A DNA stretch of 64,000 bases from Chitinophaga japonensis (GTDB lineage Bacteria; Bacteroidota; Bacteroidia; Chitinophagales; Chitinophagaceae), in NCBI RefSeq assembly GCF_007830125.1, contig NZ_VLLG01000005.1, forward strand, positions 124,001 to 188,000. Reading direction: 5' to 3'. Positions 24,958 through 33,844 of this stretch are shown here, in pieces. A program made the position numbers and the translations under genes. The notes beneath the pieces were generated by a model. The model saw only the letters and a program-made list of their open reading frames with translations, made no database searches and was not told where the DNA came from. The stretch's first letter is position 1. Each line of letters starts with the position of its first letter.

Positions 24958-25935
24958 ATGCATAACAAATTCCTTGTATGGAGCGCCAGCCTGCTGTTAA
25001 CGCTGGGCGCTTCCACATCCACGTCAGCCACCACACACCCCCTGTCCGCCACCGCACAGGACCCGGCTGATTCCAAAGCGCTGATCGGGCGCTGGGACAT
25101 AACGATCGATGAGAACGGGAAACCGGCCCCGGCCTGGCTGGAAGTAAAACTCTCCGGTACCCGTACGCTGGTGGGATACTTTGTAGGCACATCCGGCAGT
25201 GCGCGTCCCGTGGCAAAAGTAAACTTTGATAACGGTCAGTTCAGCTTTACCATTCCGCCACAATGGGAACAGGGAGACCAGGATTTTGTGATCAAGGGAG
25301 CACTGGCCGGCGAGGGTATACAGGGCACCATCACCACCAGTGAAGGCAAAACCTATTCCTGGAAAGGCGTAAAGGCCCCTTACCTGAAAAGAACGGCGGC
25401 GCCGGCGTGGGGCGCGCCCATCCAGCTATTCAACGGGAAAGATCTGAGCGGCTGGAAAGCGGCGGGCAACACCAACCAGTGGGAAGTACGGAACGGTATC
25501 CTGACCAGCCCCCGTTCCGGCGCTAACCTGGTCTCCGAACAAACCTTCAACGATTTCAAGTTGCATGTGGAGTTCCGGTACCGGAAAGGCAGCAACAGCG
25601 GCGTGTATTTAAGAGGCCGTTATGAAGTGCAGATCGAGGACAGCCCGAAAGAAACGCACCCGTCCAGCGTATTGTTCAGCGGCGTATACGGTTTCCTGGC
25701 GCCCAGCGAAATTGCAGCTTTAGGCCCTGACCAGTGGCAGACCTATGACATCACCCTGGTAGGCCGGATGGTAACGGTAGTGGCTAATGGAAAAACCGTG
25801 ATCAGCAACCAGGAGATACCCGGCATTACCGGGGGCGCACTGGACAGCAACGAAGGAGCGCCCGGACCAATCTACATCCAGGGAGATCACGGACCGATCG
25901 AGTTCAGGAAGATCGTGATCACACCGGCAAAGTAA
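24958..25935 (+). CDS. Secreted DUF1080 (3-keto-disaccharide hydrolase) protein
   Basis: Secreted sugar-active protein, 325 residues. Signal peptide 1-24 (VWSASLLLTLGAST). Residues ~40-130 form a beta-rich N-terminal domain (IGRWDITIDENGKPAPAWLEV) that looks like a small binding module. Residues ~145-325 are the 3-keto-disaccharide hydrolase/DUF1080 jelly-roll (IQLFNGKDLSGWKA, FNDFKLHVEFRYRKGSNSGVYLRGRYEVQIED, GPIYIQGDHGPIEFRKIVI). These proteins cleave oxidised (3-keto) disaccharides in gut and soil Bacteroidota. Monocistronic; a stem-loop closes the convergent gap to the protease gene. Confidence 0.9.
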   Translation: MHNKFLVWSASLLLTLGASTSTSATTHPLSATAQDPADSKALIGRWDITIDENGKPAPAWLEVKLSGTRTLVGYFVGTSGSARPVAKVNFDNGQFSFTIPPQWEQGDQDFVIKGALAGEGIQGTITTSEGKTYSWKGVKAPYLKRTAAPAWGAPIQLFNGKDLSGWKAAGNTNQWEVRNGILTSPRSGANLVSEQTFNDFKLHVEFRYRKGSNSGVYLRGRYEVQIEDSPKETHPSSVLFSGVYGFLAPSEIAALGPDQWQTYDITLVGRMVTVVANGKTVISNQEIPGITGGALDSNEGAPGPIYIQGDHGPIEFRKIVITPAK

Positions 25936-25941
25936 ATACCA

Positions 25942-25976
25942 GTAAAGGCCGGCTATAGTGATATACCGGCCTTTAC
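25942..25976. terminator. Stem-loop between convergent genes
   Basis: Perfect 11-bp repeat GTAAAGGCCGG (25942-25952) with its complement (25966-25976), 13-nt loop, in the 46-nt gap between the DUF1080 gene and the protease gene. It lacks a strong T tract but is well placed to stop both. Confidence 0.65.
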
Positions 25977-25981
25977 CCCTG

Positions 25982-27349
25982 TCAATTCGAAAAAGAGGTC
26001 AACTGGATCGCAATGGCATACTGCGCCCATTGCTCATAATCTGCCGGCGCCATTTGCATACTGTTCCGGAAAGCGGCCGCCCCCAGGAAATACTGCGCTT
26101 TTCCCGCCAATGCTTCAAACAGGTAATATTGCTGGCCGTTTCCCATAAAAGCCTTCCTGCGGATAATGGAGCCGGTAGGGCCGGTAAACGGCATGGGATA
26201 GGTCCAGGCTACATCCGCCATCCAGTTGATGGCAGGATGATTGAAAGTGCCCTCGAACACCTGGGAAGTGTATTGTATGTTGTTTGTTACCTGCAGGTCA
26301 ATGTACAGGCGGATGCGGTTATCGCCGCATACCAGCTTGCCGTTCTCCTGCCGCAGCGTCTCCCCTTCCGGCACCACTACCGTAGCCCCGGTGCTTTCCT
26401 CCAGGTAAATATCATAGCGGAACTGGCCCAGGTTGTATCCATAATTGGAAAAGAACGACAGCAACTGCTGCAGGCCCATGGCGTCGGAGGTGGAGTACTT
26501 ACCGGTAAAATCCAGTTGGGAAAAGGAGCGGGTCTTGATGCGCCGGAAGCGGAAATTTCCCAGGCTGGTATATTCCACGCTTTCCGTGGGGGCCTGATAC
26601 TCCTCGTAAGCAAAGAGATTCCGCAACCGCGGGCTGTTCAGCGAAGGCAGTGTTTCATTGGATGTTTCCAGTTGCGATATGTGGCTGGCATGAATGCACC
26701 AGCTAATATCCGCCGCACCATTTTCCAGCCCTCCGTCCGCTACGCCTACCAGCCGGCCGCCCTGGTCCACTACCGGCGCGCCGGAGAAACCATGCAGCAG
26801 GCTGCCCTGCAGGTAAATGATCTGTATAGCCAGGCTGGGGAATCCCAGCGCCTGTATCTCCTGGCGGGCCGCCACGGGCAGCAGGTCCGCCAGGCGGTTG
26901 CCCTGTAAAAGGCCTACGGAAAAATCGCGGTCTATATAGGCGGCGCTGCCGCCGTTATACCCAACCGTAAATACACGTGTATCCACAGGCGGACGGCTGG
27001 TATAATGCTGGCTGAGATAATGGGGGGACGCATATTGCTGCACCTCCAGGGAGATCAGGTCTCCACCCCGGTATACTTTCCTGAGCCTGGCGGACCTCCA
27101 CCCGGATATGGCGGGTATGTACACTTCTATATCCCCGCCGCTGCTGAGGGAATGCAGGGTGGTCAGCACCGTCCGCCCATCCCTCCAGAAAAAACCTGTG
27201 GAGTATTTGGTGCCGGAGCGCACCCTTACGATGGTCCTCGCTACTTCCTCCTTGATGCCCGGCGGAACCGGCCCGGTAACGGCAACGGCCATGGCCTGCA
27301 GGCCGCATACCAGGCATAAGACCAGGAGGAAACGTGTTACTGCTTGCAT
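25982..27349 (-). CDS. Secreted trypsin-like serine protease
   Basis: 455-residue protein with signal peptide (1-22) and a chymotrypsin-fold peptidase (S1/HtrA-like). The triad is readable: His66 in VLTTLHSLSS, Asp97 in RGGDLISLEV, Ser189 in HGFSGAPVVD. No PDZ domain follows. Instead residues ~240-455 form a novel-looking beta-rich C-terminal domain (VEYTSLGNFRFRRIKTRSF, GYNLGQFRYDIYLEES, LYIDLQVTNNIQYTSQVFEG) that I cannot name. Its 5' end overlaps the upstream membrane-protein gene by 13 nt, so it is translated from the same message. Substrate and target are unknown; release or sensing of envelope stress is a guess. Confidence 0.83.
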   Translation of the reverse strand: MQAVTRFLLVLCLVCGLQAMAVAVTGPVPPGIKEEVARTIVRVRSGTKYSTGFFWRDGRTVLTTLHSLSSGGDIEVYIPAISGWRSARLRKVYRGGDLISLEVQQYASPHYLSQHYTSRPPVDTRVFTVGYNGGSAAYIDRDFSVGLLQGNRLADLLPVAARQEIQALGFPSLAIQIIYLQGSLLHGFSGAPVVDQGGRLVGVADGGLENGAADISWCIHASHISQLETSNETLPSLNSPRLRNLFAYEEYQAPTESVEYTSLGNFRFRRIKTRSFSQLDFTGKYSTSDAMGLQQLLSFFSNYGYNLGQFRYDIYLEESTGATVVVPEGETLRQENGKLVCGDNRIRLYIDLQVTNNIQYTSQVFEGTFNHPAINWMADVAWTYPMPFTGPTGSIIRRKAFMGNGQQYYLFEALAGKAQYFLGAAAFRNSMQMAPADYEQWAQYAIAIQLTSFSN

Positions 27350-27927
27350 ATGATCTTTTTGAGGTGTAACAAAGTAAGACGCCGCTCGTCCGGGTTGGAG
27401 ACCGTTTCCCGGAGTGAGCGCTGCAGCTCGTCATAAACGCCGCCGGACTGGCTGAACGCCTGCTGTATGTCTTCCAGCGTGGATTGTTCCGTAAGGGCGC
27501 AGAGGTCCAGGCTGCCGGGGTCTTTGGCCATCAGCACCGTGGAGCCCGCCTGTTTAGCTTCTTTGGAGAACGTGTAACCCTCCGGCACCAGCCCCAGTTC
27601 CCGGAACAGTACGATCTTTTTGATCTCACTGGTATCAAAGCCGGCTGCCCGGTACGCGCGCAGCGATGCATCGGGGGAAGGCGCCAGTACGTTATGCGTA
27701 CGCATATACAGCCCGGCAAAAATAGCCAGCACGCAGGTAAACCCGAAGGTGCCGATGATCAGTTGATTGCCGGCCTCCCCTTCGCGGCTGCCCTGCAACC
27801 CGAAGAAAGCGGCCAGCAGCGAGGTCAGTGCGCCCAGAATGATACCGGTCACCTCCGCGATAGATAGCCCGATGATAATGCCGGTCAGCAATCCAAGGCC
27901 GATACCGGCAAACAGCTCTTTTTTCAT
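27337..27927 (-). CDS. Membrane protein paired with the protease, unknown
   Basis: 196 residues from the ATG at 27927 (MKKELFAGIGLGLLTGIII). Two hydrophobic helices rich in Gly (about 5-25 and 28-45) with glycine-zipper spacing, then a third at ~57-75 (LIIGTFGFTCVLAIFAGLYM), followed by a ~115-residue soluble tail (SEIKKIVLFRELGLVPEGYTFSKE to DERRLTLLHLKKIICKQ) that is helical by pattern. No known domain. It is the first gene of a two-gene unit and overlaps the protease start by 13 nt, so stoichiometric production with the protease is likely. Candidate anchor, substrate or inhibitor of the protease (inference). Confidence 0.66.
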   Translation of the reverse strand: MKKELFAGIGLGLLTGIIIGLSIAEVTGIILGALTSLLAAFFGLQGSREGEAGNQLIIGTFGFTCVLAIFAGLYMRTHNVLAPSPDASLRAYRAAGFDTSEIKKIVLFRELGLVPEGYTFSKEAKQAGSTVLMAKDPGSLDLCALTEQSTLEDIQQAFSQSGGVYDELQRSLRETVSNPDERRLTLLHLKKIICKQ

Positions 27928-28096
27928 CTGTATATTTTTTTGATCTTTTATGGTATGCGAAAGTCCATCATCCCGGGATGTATACATTAAGCACTACACG
28001 ACAGGTAAGGGGTCTTATCATCCGGTACAGGAATTCTTTGTATTAAGGTAGGAAAAAAAATGCAGTTTTTATTATTTTCAGTAATATACACCTAAC

Positions 28097-28696
28097 ATGC
28101 AAAAGATGATCTTCAGTAAACTTTGTGCCGCGTTGGCGTTCGCTTGCCTGCTGGCCCCTTCTGTGAATGTGGCCGCCCAGTCAAACGAAGCGCCTGTTAC
28201 AGATATCACCATGGACCTGCAGGAATGGGCCCGGCACCTGAACAGCGATGCAGACAAAAATCTTTCCCGCGAAAAAGCACCGGAGCTCAACCGCTACCTG
28301 GAAGCCCTGAAAATGAGCCTGGAGGATTATATGAAAACGCGGAAAAGACTTTCGGACAGCCTGTTCCGGAACAATGTGGCGCCGGGAAAAAAGGATATCT
28401 ATCACCTGGAAGTGCTCAAAGAGCAGATGAGCGCTGTAATGGCTGGCATGCGCGGCGTAACGGACCTTACCGGCAGGGAGCTGCAGGAAGAAGGCGACAA
28501 GCTGAACAACCGCATCTACGATATACTGTATGGAGAGCAAACTCATTTTTTATCCTACCTGGAAGCATTTTTAGCCGGCATGGATGTTACCAAAAAAGAC
28601 CTGGCGCTGGATGGCAGCACCTGTTACCAGCGCCTCCGGGAATGCATCAACCTCATTTCAAACCTGCAGGGCAGGATCAATAAAAAGATGAAATGA
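28097..28696 (+). CDS. Secreted helical protein, unknown
   Basis: 199 residues with signal peptide (1-28, SKLCAALAFACLLAPSVNVAAQ). The mature part is almost wholly alpha-helical and charged, with heptad-like stretches (LNRYLEALKMSLEDYMKTRKRLSDSLF and LEVLKEQMSAVMAGMRGVTDL). Two cysteines near the C-terminus (STCYQRLRECINL) could form a disulphide. No catalytic motif. It does not match a family I know; a periplasmic coiled-coil scaffold is a guess. Monocistronic or with the downstream CarboxypepD_reg gene (59-nt gap). Confidence 0.65.
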   Translation: MQKMIFSKLCAALAFACLLAPSVNVAAQSNEAPVTDITMDLQEWARHLNSDADKNLSREKAPELNRYLEALKMSLEDYMKTRKRLSDSLFRNNVAPGKKDIYHLEVLKEQMSAVMAGMRGVTDLTGRELQEEGDKLNNRIYDILYGEQTHFLSYLEAFLAGMDVTKKDLALDGSTCYQRLRECINLISNLQGRINKKMK

Positions 28697-28755
28697 TTTG
28701 TTAATATTTGGGGGATGCTTGCTTATATTTTCATCCTGTCTTAGATTGGGCCGCA

Positions 28756-29526
28756 ATGGGTATCTCCAATCTTTTACAAAAGACCGTCCTGTCTGTAGTG
28801 CTGGCATTGCTTAGCCTGGCAGCGGCAGCGCAGGTGCAGCTCAAAGGTACGGTGTACGACCGTTCCGCCCGTATTGGGATGCCCGGGGTAAGCGTGCGGA
28901 GCACTTCCGGCGCCGGCACTGTCACCGATTCCATGGGGCGTTACAGCATCCACCTCGGCCCTGCAGATTCCATCAGCTTCTCCTACCAGGGAAAAGCCAC
29001 CCAGAAATTCCCCGTAAGGGACATTGACACCTATCATCCTTTCGACATCAAACTGCATGTGGATGTGCAGGTGCTGCCTACCGTGGAGGTATCTGCCACA
29101 CGGCCGCACAGCTACCAGTTTGACTCGCTGGAAAACCGTAATGAATACCGCAGGGTGTTTGACTACGATCCCCAGTTCCTGTCCGGCGGCAGCAGCAACG
29201 GGTTTGGCGTGGGCGTCAACCTCGAGATGCTGCTTAGCGGGAAAAAGATCAAAAGGATGGAGCACTTCCGGCAGCTCCTGGAACAGCAGGAACGGGAGAA
29301 GTATGTAAGCCACCGGTTCAGCAAAGAACTGGTAAAAAGAATAACCGGCCTGGAAACGCCCGCCCTGGATACCTTTATGGTGTACTACCGGCCCACCTAT
29401 GAAATGCTCTGGAGCTTTGAGAACGAATACGAATACTATAAGTACATCCGGGACTGGGGCGAGTACTTTGCTGAAACCTGGCGAAGAGCGTATCCTGCCC
29501 GCGACTCCTTTTCTACTCATCAATAA
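28756..29526 (+). CDS. CarboxypepD_reg-like envelope protein
   Basis: 256 residues from the ATG at 28756 (MGISNLLQKTVLSVVLAL); the longer frame from 28708 breaks the signal peptide. After the signal (1-25) a CarboxypepD_reg-like domain (residues ~27-110) shows the typical QLKGTVYDRSARIGMPGVSVRS ... GTVTDSMGRYSI ... VEVSA pattern seen at the N-terminus of TonB-dependent receptors. No beta barrel or plug follows; instead a soluble, Tyr- and Glu-rich tail (~110-256). This stand-alone version is common in Bacteroidota as a periplasmic or surface protein of unknown partner. Confidence 0.78.
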   Translation: MGISNLLQKTVLSVVLALLSLAAAAQVQLKGTVYDRSARIGMPGVSVRSTSGAGTVTDSMGRYSIHLGPADSISFSYQGKATQKFPVRDIDTYHPFDIKLHVDVQVLPTVEVSATRPHSYQFDSLENRNEYRRVFDYDPQFLSGGSSNGFGVGVNLEMLLSGKKIKRMEHFRQLLEQQEREKYVSHRFSKELVKRITGLETPALDTFMVYYRPTYEMLWSFENEYEYYKYIRDWGEYFAETWRRAYPARDSFSTHQ

Positions 29527-29621
29527 AAACAGGCCTGTTGTACATCCCCCGCTGCGGTTGAGCAATCTCATCTCCACCGCACTGCACCTTTCGGTAAATT
29601 CGGCAAACATCCTTCACCAAC

Positions 29622-30701
29622 ATGATCACCAGGTCCCTTTTTATATCCGGAGTACTACTCTGTTTATCCGGCGCCTATGCACCTGCCCGGTCACAGGCTA
29701 TCCAACACGGCACTGTAATAACGGAACACCTGCCGTCCGCCATCTTGCAGGAGAACCGCACCGGTCTTGATCCCAACCGTACCATTAAGATATACCTGCC
29801 GCCAGGCTATAAGGATACCGGTAAATCTTACCCGGTGCTCTATTACTTCCACAGCATTTTCTGGAACGCGGAAAAAATGTTCGAGGATGGCAACCTGGTA
29901 AAGCTGCTGGAACGTGGCTTCGCCAATGGTATAAGCAGGGCATTCATCTTTGTAGCGGCAGATTACAGCACGCCTACTACCGGCAGCATCTATGAAAATT
30001 CGCCCATCAGCGGGAGATGGCTGGACTTTACCACGCAGGAGCTGGTGCCCTTCATTGACAGTCATTTCCGCACGATCCCCCACCGCAACAGCCGTGCACT
30101 GGCCGGTGATTTCATGGGCGGTCGCGGCGCGCTGAAGCTGGCCATGACCCATGCAGATCTTTTCAGCGTGGTGTACGCCCTGCACCCGGTAGCCACCGGT
30201 ACCGGGCAACTACCCTGGCCCTATGTGCAGATCGACTGGAAAAGGATCTACCAGGCTAAAACATATGCCGATCTTGGAAGCGATCACCGTACCCGGCTTT
30301 TCGTCACCATCAGCCAGGCATTCCTGCCCAATCCCAGCCGCCCGCCCTTTTACTGCGACTACTTCATGGAGCCTGAAAACGGGGAGCCCGGGCTAAACGT
30401 AGAAAACACGAAAAAGACCAAAGCCGGTTTCCTGCTGGATGAAACGCTGTACGAATCCGCCGCCAACCTGCGCACCATGCGGGGCATCGCGTTTGACTGG
30501 GGGCGCTTTGATGCTACCACCGCGCATGTGTATTCCAACCAGGCTTTCAGCCGTAAGCTGGAAGACCTGGGCATTGAGCATGAAGCGGAAGAATACCGCG
30601 GCAATCCCTGGGACAGGACCTGGACCGAATACGGCCGTTTTTACGCACGCCTGCTCCCTTTCATGAACCGGCACCTGGTATTTAATGCTACAAATCCCTG
30701 A
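29622..30701 (+). CDS. Esterase-D/feruloyl-esterase fold protein, active site lost
   Basis: Secreted 359-residue alpha/beta-hydrolase of the Esterase PF00756 type. Signal peptide 1-26. The fold is clear (IKIYLPPGYKDTGKSYPVLYYFH, SRAFIFVAADYS, FTTQELVPFIDSHFRT, RNSRALAGDFMGGRGALKLAMTHADLF). The nucleophile elbow, normally G-x-S-x-G-G, reads GDFMGG: the catalytic Ser is Phe164 (codon TTC at 30111-30113). The late His expected in a G-G-H motif is replaced by RGNPWDRTW. I therefore read it as a pseudoenzyme. The 3' end is coupled to the next gene (stop 30699-30701, next ATG at 30703). Confidence 0.82.
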   Translation: MITRSLFISGVLLCLSGAYAPARSQAIQHGTVITEHLPSAILQENRTGLDPNRTIKIYLPPGYKDTGKSYPVLYYFHSIFWNAEKMFEDGNLVKLLERGFANGISRAFIFVAADYSTPTTGSIYENSPISGRWLDFTTQELVPFIDSHFRTIPHRNSRALAGDFMGGRGALKLAMTHADLFSVVYALHPVATGTGQLPWPYVQIDWKRIYQAKTYADLGSDHRTRLFVTISQAFLPNPSRPPFYCDYFMEPENGEPGLNVENTKKTKAGFLLDETLYESAANLRTMRGIAFDWGRFDATTAHVYSNQAFSRKLEDLGIEHEAEEYRGNPWDRTWTEYGRFYARLLPFMNRHLVFNATNP

Positions 30702-30702
30702 T

Positions 30703-31635
30703 ATGATGCTTCCCCGGTATTTCCTGCTGCTTATCCATCTCTGCTGCCTGTGCACCAGTGCATTTGCGCAAGCCGTCCTGCCGGCAGATGATACAACGCA
30801 AACGTACCTACGTAAATACAGGTCCGCTTACATCCAGGCCATGCTGAACGCAAACCCCGGAGCGCTGCAGGCCTTTTTTGCGGACAGTATCCGGCTTATG
30901 CCCGAATTCCAGAAAACGGTGACCCGGAAAGAAAATGCCTTGCTATACTACCAGGCGCTCCTGTCCAGGTTCCGTATCCTGGCCTTTGCCATGGATGCCG
31001 CAGAGGTCCTTGACCTGGGCGGCTGCCTGGCGGAAACCGGTAAGTTTAGCGCCACCCTGCAATTAAAAAGTACCGGTAAAGCCCGGGAGGTAAAAGGGAA
31101 ATACATGCATCTCTGGAAGATATCCACCGGTCATGCGCCCCGGTTGCTCACAGCAGCGTGGAACTATGACCACCCGCTGGAAATGGAAGCACAATTGAGA
31201 TTTGAAGCAGTGCCGGTAACGGATGTAGCATTGCAGCCGCACCTGCCCATTAGCAGCAACATCCGTTTTGAGCTGGCCGCGCTCAACCGGTTGATGGAAG
31301 CTACGGTCACCCAGCACGATGCTCCCACCTGGGAACGGTTCTATGCAGACGATGGCATGTTCCTTTACAGCCGTCATGCCGCGGTGCAGGGCCGGCAAGC
31401 GATCAATACATTCCTGGAAGCTCATGCCAGGGAACTGCCGGTTTTTGAGCACCTGGATATCCGCAACGACCGGGTCGATCACCTGGGAGATTATGTAATT
31501 GAATACGCCAGCCATATTGCCAGTTGGAGAACAGGCGATTACTCCGGTGTAGGCCTCGGAAAAGACCTGCGGATCTGGCGCCGGGAGCAAGACGGCTCCC
31601 TGAAGATATTCCGGCACATTGCGATGTACGACTGA
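30703..31635 (+). CDS. Tandem SnoaL/DUF4440-like (NTF2 fold) secreted protein
   Basis: About 310 residues with signal peptide (MMLPRYFLLLIHLCCLCTSAFAQ). Two NTF2-like cone domains follow: residues ~30-150 (YRSAYIQAMLNANPGALQAFFADSIRLMPEF) and ~200-310 (LNRLMEATVTQHDAPTWERFYADDGMFLYSRH). NTF2/DUF4440 domains bind small ligands or catalyse isomerisation or hydrolysis; conserved acid/His positions are not obvious here. The start follows the stop of the pseudo-esterase gene by a single base, suggesting co-translation and a shared substrate. Its stop abuts the convergent DUF2269 gene with a shared TGATCA. Confidence 0.74.
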   Translation: MMLPRYFLLLIHLCCLCTSAFAQAVLPADDTTQTYLRKYRSAYIQAMLNANPGALQAFFADSIRLMPEFQKTVTRKENALLYYQALLSRFRILAFAMDAAEVLDLGGCLAETGKFSATLQLKSTGKAREVKGKYMHLWKISTGHAPRLLTAAWNYDHPLEMEAQLRFEAVPVTDVALQPHLPISSNIRFELAALNRLMEATVTQHDAPTWERFYADDGMFLYSRHAAVQGRQAINTFLEAHARELPVFEHLDIRNDRVDHLGDYVIEYASHIASWRTGDYSGVGLGKDLRIWRREQDGSLKIFRHIAMYD

Positions 31636-32160
31636 TCAGGCAGGCACTGCTTTCCGGACGGCCCTGCCCTGTTGCATCCAGGGCTTTATGACGGAGATGA
31701 GCACAATGAGAAAAAAGCCCAGCAATTGTAGCGGCACCACATACATGAGCGCCTGGTGATTGTGCAGGAATACTGGATCCGTTAATGCCTGCTGCGGCCG
31801 GCTTTCCAGGATGCTGATATTATCCAGCATGCGTTGCTCTGAATAGAACATGCCAAAAAGGATCATCCCTATTACAGATACCAGCTTCACCCTGATCCAG
31901 GTATGCCGGAACAATCCCCAGGAAGTGAGCAGGCTGTTGAGCAAACCCGTCACAAAACTGGTGATGCCACCCCACCCTATCACGTTCCAGGCAATGGAGC
32001 GCATGTTCAGGTAAGTGATACGGGTAGCCGCCGTATCCGTTAAAGGCATGTTATATACCAGGGGAAGGAAAGTTAACAGCCCACCGATCCAAAGGGTGGT
32101 GCAAAAGATATGCACGGCTTTTAACAGGCGTGCGCCGGCAGGATTTACTTTGAATGCCAT
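31636..32160 (-). CDS. DUF2269-like four-helix membrane protein
   Basis: 174 residues with four transmembrane helices (about 13-35, 52-75, 85-105, 138-160). Conserved early His (LLKAVHIFCTTLWIGGLL) and the RVKLVSVIGMILFGMFYSEQRML block resemble the DUF2269/CopD-like family of small membrane proteins, some of which bind haem or copper. One His in helix 1 and another between helices 3 and 4 (LHNHQALMY) are candidate ligands. Stands alone on the minus strand; divergent from the imine-reductase-like gene. Confidence 0.75.
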   Translation of the reverse strand: MAFKVNPAGARLLKAVHIFCTTLWIGGLLTFLPLVYNMPLTDTAATRITYLNMRSIAWNVIGWGGITSFVTGLLNSLLTSWGLFRHTWIRVKLVSVIGMILFGMFYSEQRMLDNISILESRPQQALTDPVFLHNHQALMYVVPLQLLGFFLIVLISVIKPWMQQGRAVRKAVPA

Positions 32161-32334
32161 CTGTGTAACAAGTTTTTACTGCCGGCAAAGGTGGTAAAGT
32201 GAGGGGGTTTAAAATTGTACGATTTGGACAGTCCCCGGGGAAAAAATATTCCCCCACCTGAATCTTTTATCCCTTATTTCCGCACATAGCGGCGCATACT
32301 AACTTGCAGCATCCAACAAAACAAGGAATTATTT

Positions 32335-33225
32335 ATGATGAAGGAAACAACAAACAACCCGGGAAAAGTATCAGTGATCGGGCTGGGGTCCATGGGTGCG
32401 GCGCTGGCCCGCACCTTCCTGCAGAAGGGATTCCAGGTAACGGTCTGGAACAGGGATATTGCCAAGGCGCAGCCCCTGGCGGAGGCGGGCGCCACGCCGG
32501 CCGGCAGCGCAGCGGCTGCTATCGAGGCCAGCCCGGTTGTGGTGGTCTGCGTATCGGATTACAAAGCTACCCGGGCGATCCTGGAAGAGCACAAGGCCGC
32601 AGCAGCACTGCAGGGGCGCACGCTGGTGCAGCTCAGCACCGGTACGCCCAAAGAAGCCCGCGACCTGGAAGCCTGGGCGCAGCAACAGGGCGCTGCCTGT
32701 ATGAACGGCGCCATCCTGGCCTGGCCGGGGCAGATCGGCGGCGATGACACCACCATCCTGGCTGCGGGCAACACGACTATTTTCCAGGAGCAGGAGTCCC
32801 TGCTCCGCGCATTGGCCGGCAATCTTACTTACATGGGCACGGAAGCCGGCGCTGCTGCAGCGTTGTTTGCCGCAGTGCTGTCCTACCTGGCAGGCAGTTG
32901 GATAGGCTTTTGCCATGGCGCGCTGATCTGCGAGCGGGAAGGGTTGCGGGCAGACGATTTCGGCGTACTCATGGAAGCGCTGTCCGGCATATTGGGTGCA
33001 GAGTCCAGGCACATGGGCGAAGTGATACAACATAACCGCTTCCGCGACCCGGAGAGCACCGTGAAAACTACCGGAGAAGACCTGGAACTACTGGTGCAGC
33101 ATGCCCGGGAAGCCGGTATCAGCAGCGAGCTGCCGAAATTTGCGGCTGGCCTGTTCAGAAGAACGATAGACGCCGGTTATGGTGCGGAAGAGCATGCCGC
33201 GGTCATCAAAGTGCTCAGGAATTGA
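32335..33225 (+). CDS. Imine-reductase-like NADPH oxidoreductase
   Basis: 296-residue oxidoreductase of the beta-hydroxyacid dehydrogenase/imine reductase superfamily. N-terminal Rossmann fold: VIGLGSMGAALARTFLQKGF, VTVWNRDIAKAQPL. The WNRD sequence is the NADPH-type phosphate-binding signature typical of imine reductases. The linker helix and the C-terminal helical bundle (AAVLSYLAGSWIGFCHGALICEREG) match that family, while the catalytic Lys of 3-hydroxyisobutyrate dehydrogenases (GxxGxGxxxK) is not seen. ATG at 32335 is the first of two adjacent Met codons. Convergent with an HxlR regulator 18 nt after its stop. Confidence 0.87.
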   Translation: MMKETTNNPGKVSVIGLGSMGAALARTFLQKGFQVTVWNRDIAKAQPLAEAGATPAGSAAAAIEASPVVVVCVSDYKATRAILEEHKAAAALQGRTLVQLSTGTPKEARDLEAWAQQQGAACMNGAILAWPGQIGGDDTTILAAGNTTIFQEQESLLRALAGNLTYMGTEAGAAAALFAAVLSYLAGSWIGFCHGALICEREGLRADDFGVLMEALSGILGAESRHMGEVIQHNRFRDPESTVKTTGEDLELLVQHAREAGISSELPKFAAGLFRRTIDAGYGAEEHAAVIKVLRN

Positions 33226-33243
33226 TAAGGAGGCATATCCTGG

Positions 33244-33600
33244 TCACACCAGGTGGCTGCGGGCACCGGCCAGGATATGCTCCCTGTTCTCATTGCCCCA
33301 CTGCTCCAGCACGTCCATTACCGGCAGCAGGCTTTCCCCCACTGCAGTAAACCGGTATTCCACTCTTACCGGCACCTCCGCATATACCTGTTTATAAATA
33401 ATGCCATAGTCCTCCAGCTCTTTAAGATGCAGGTTAATAATCCGGGGGCTTACCTCCTGCATTTCCCGGTGCAGGGCGCTGGGGCGCTGAATACCGCGCC
33501 GGATGCAATCCATGATCCAGGCCTTCCATTTGCCGCCTACCACTTTAACGGCTACACTCAGCCCGCAATCCAGCATTTCAGGAATTTTCCGTTCGTACAT
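33244..33600 (-). CDS. HxlR family transcriptional regulator
   Basis: 118-residue winged-helix regulator of the HxlR/MarR-like class: LDCGLSVAVKVVGGKWKAWIMDCI, QRPSALHREMQEVSPRIINLHLKELEDYG, VPVRVEYRFTAVGESLLPVMD. Start at 33600 (MYERKIPEMLDCG) chosen over 33636 because homologues begin with this sequence. The Cys in EMLDCG is the conserved redox-sensing Cys of several HxlR/HypR members. Its own promoter would lie in the terminator/repeat region at 33.6-33.9 kb. Likely target: the convergent imine-reductase-like gene or its own gene. Confidence 0.88.
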   Translation of the reverse strand: MYERKIPEMLDCGLSVAVKVVGGKWKAWIMDCIRRGIQRPSALHREMQEVSPRIINLHLKELEDYGIIYKQVYAEVPVRVEYRFTAVGESLLPVMDVLEQWGNENREHILAGARSHLV

Positions 33601-33690
33601 ATCGCAAAAATTTGTACCAAAGGTAAAAGAAAGCACCGTAGGCAGCTAAAGCAGGCATGGTGAAAAAATTATCCCCCACCCTGCTGAAAT

Positions 33691-33734
33691 AAAAAACCGC
33701 CGGCGCTTACCCTGCGATAAACGGCCCGGCGGTT
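33691..33734 (-). terminator. Terminator of the cobA-fnr-M81 operon
   Basis: 9-bp GC-rich stem (33726-33734 with 33695-33703; AACCGCCGG on the minus strand), followed on the minus strand by TTTTTT. It lies 186 nt after the M81 stop. Confidence 0.75.
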
Positions 33735-33844
33735 ACAGGTTATAGTATGGCGGTTAAATGTTATGGGCGGTGGCGGCAACCACCGATCCTGCAACAAAGG
33801 TAAACCGGCGGCCAAACAGAAAATTGTACAAATGCGAACTGAAA

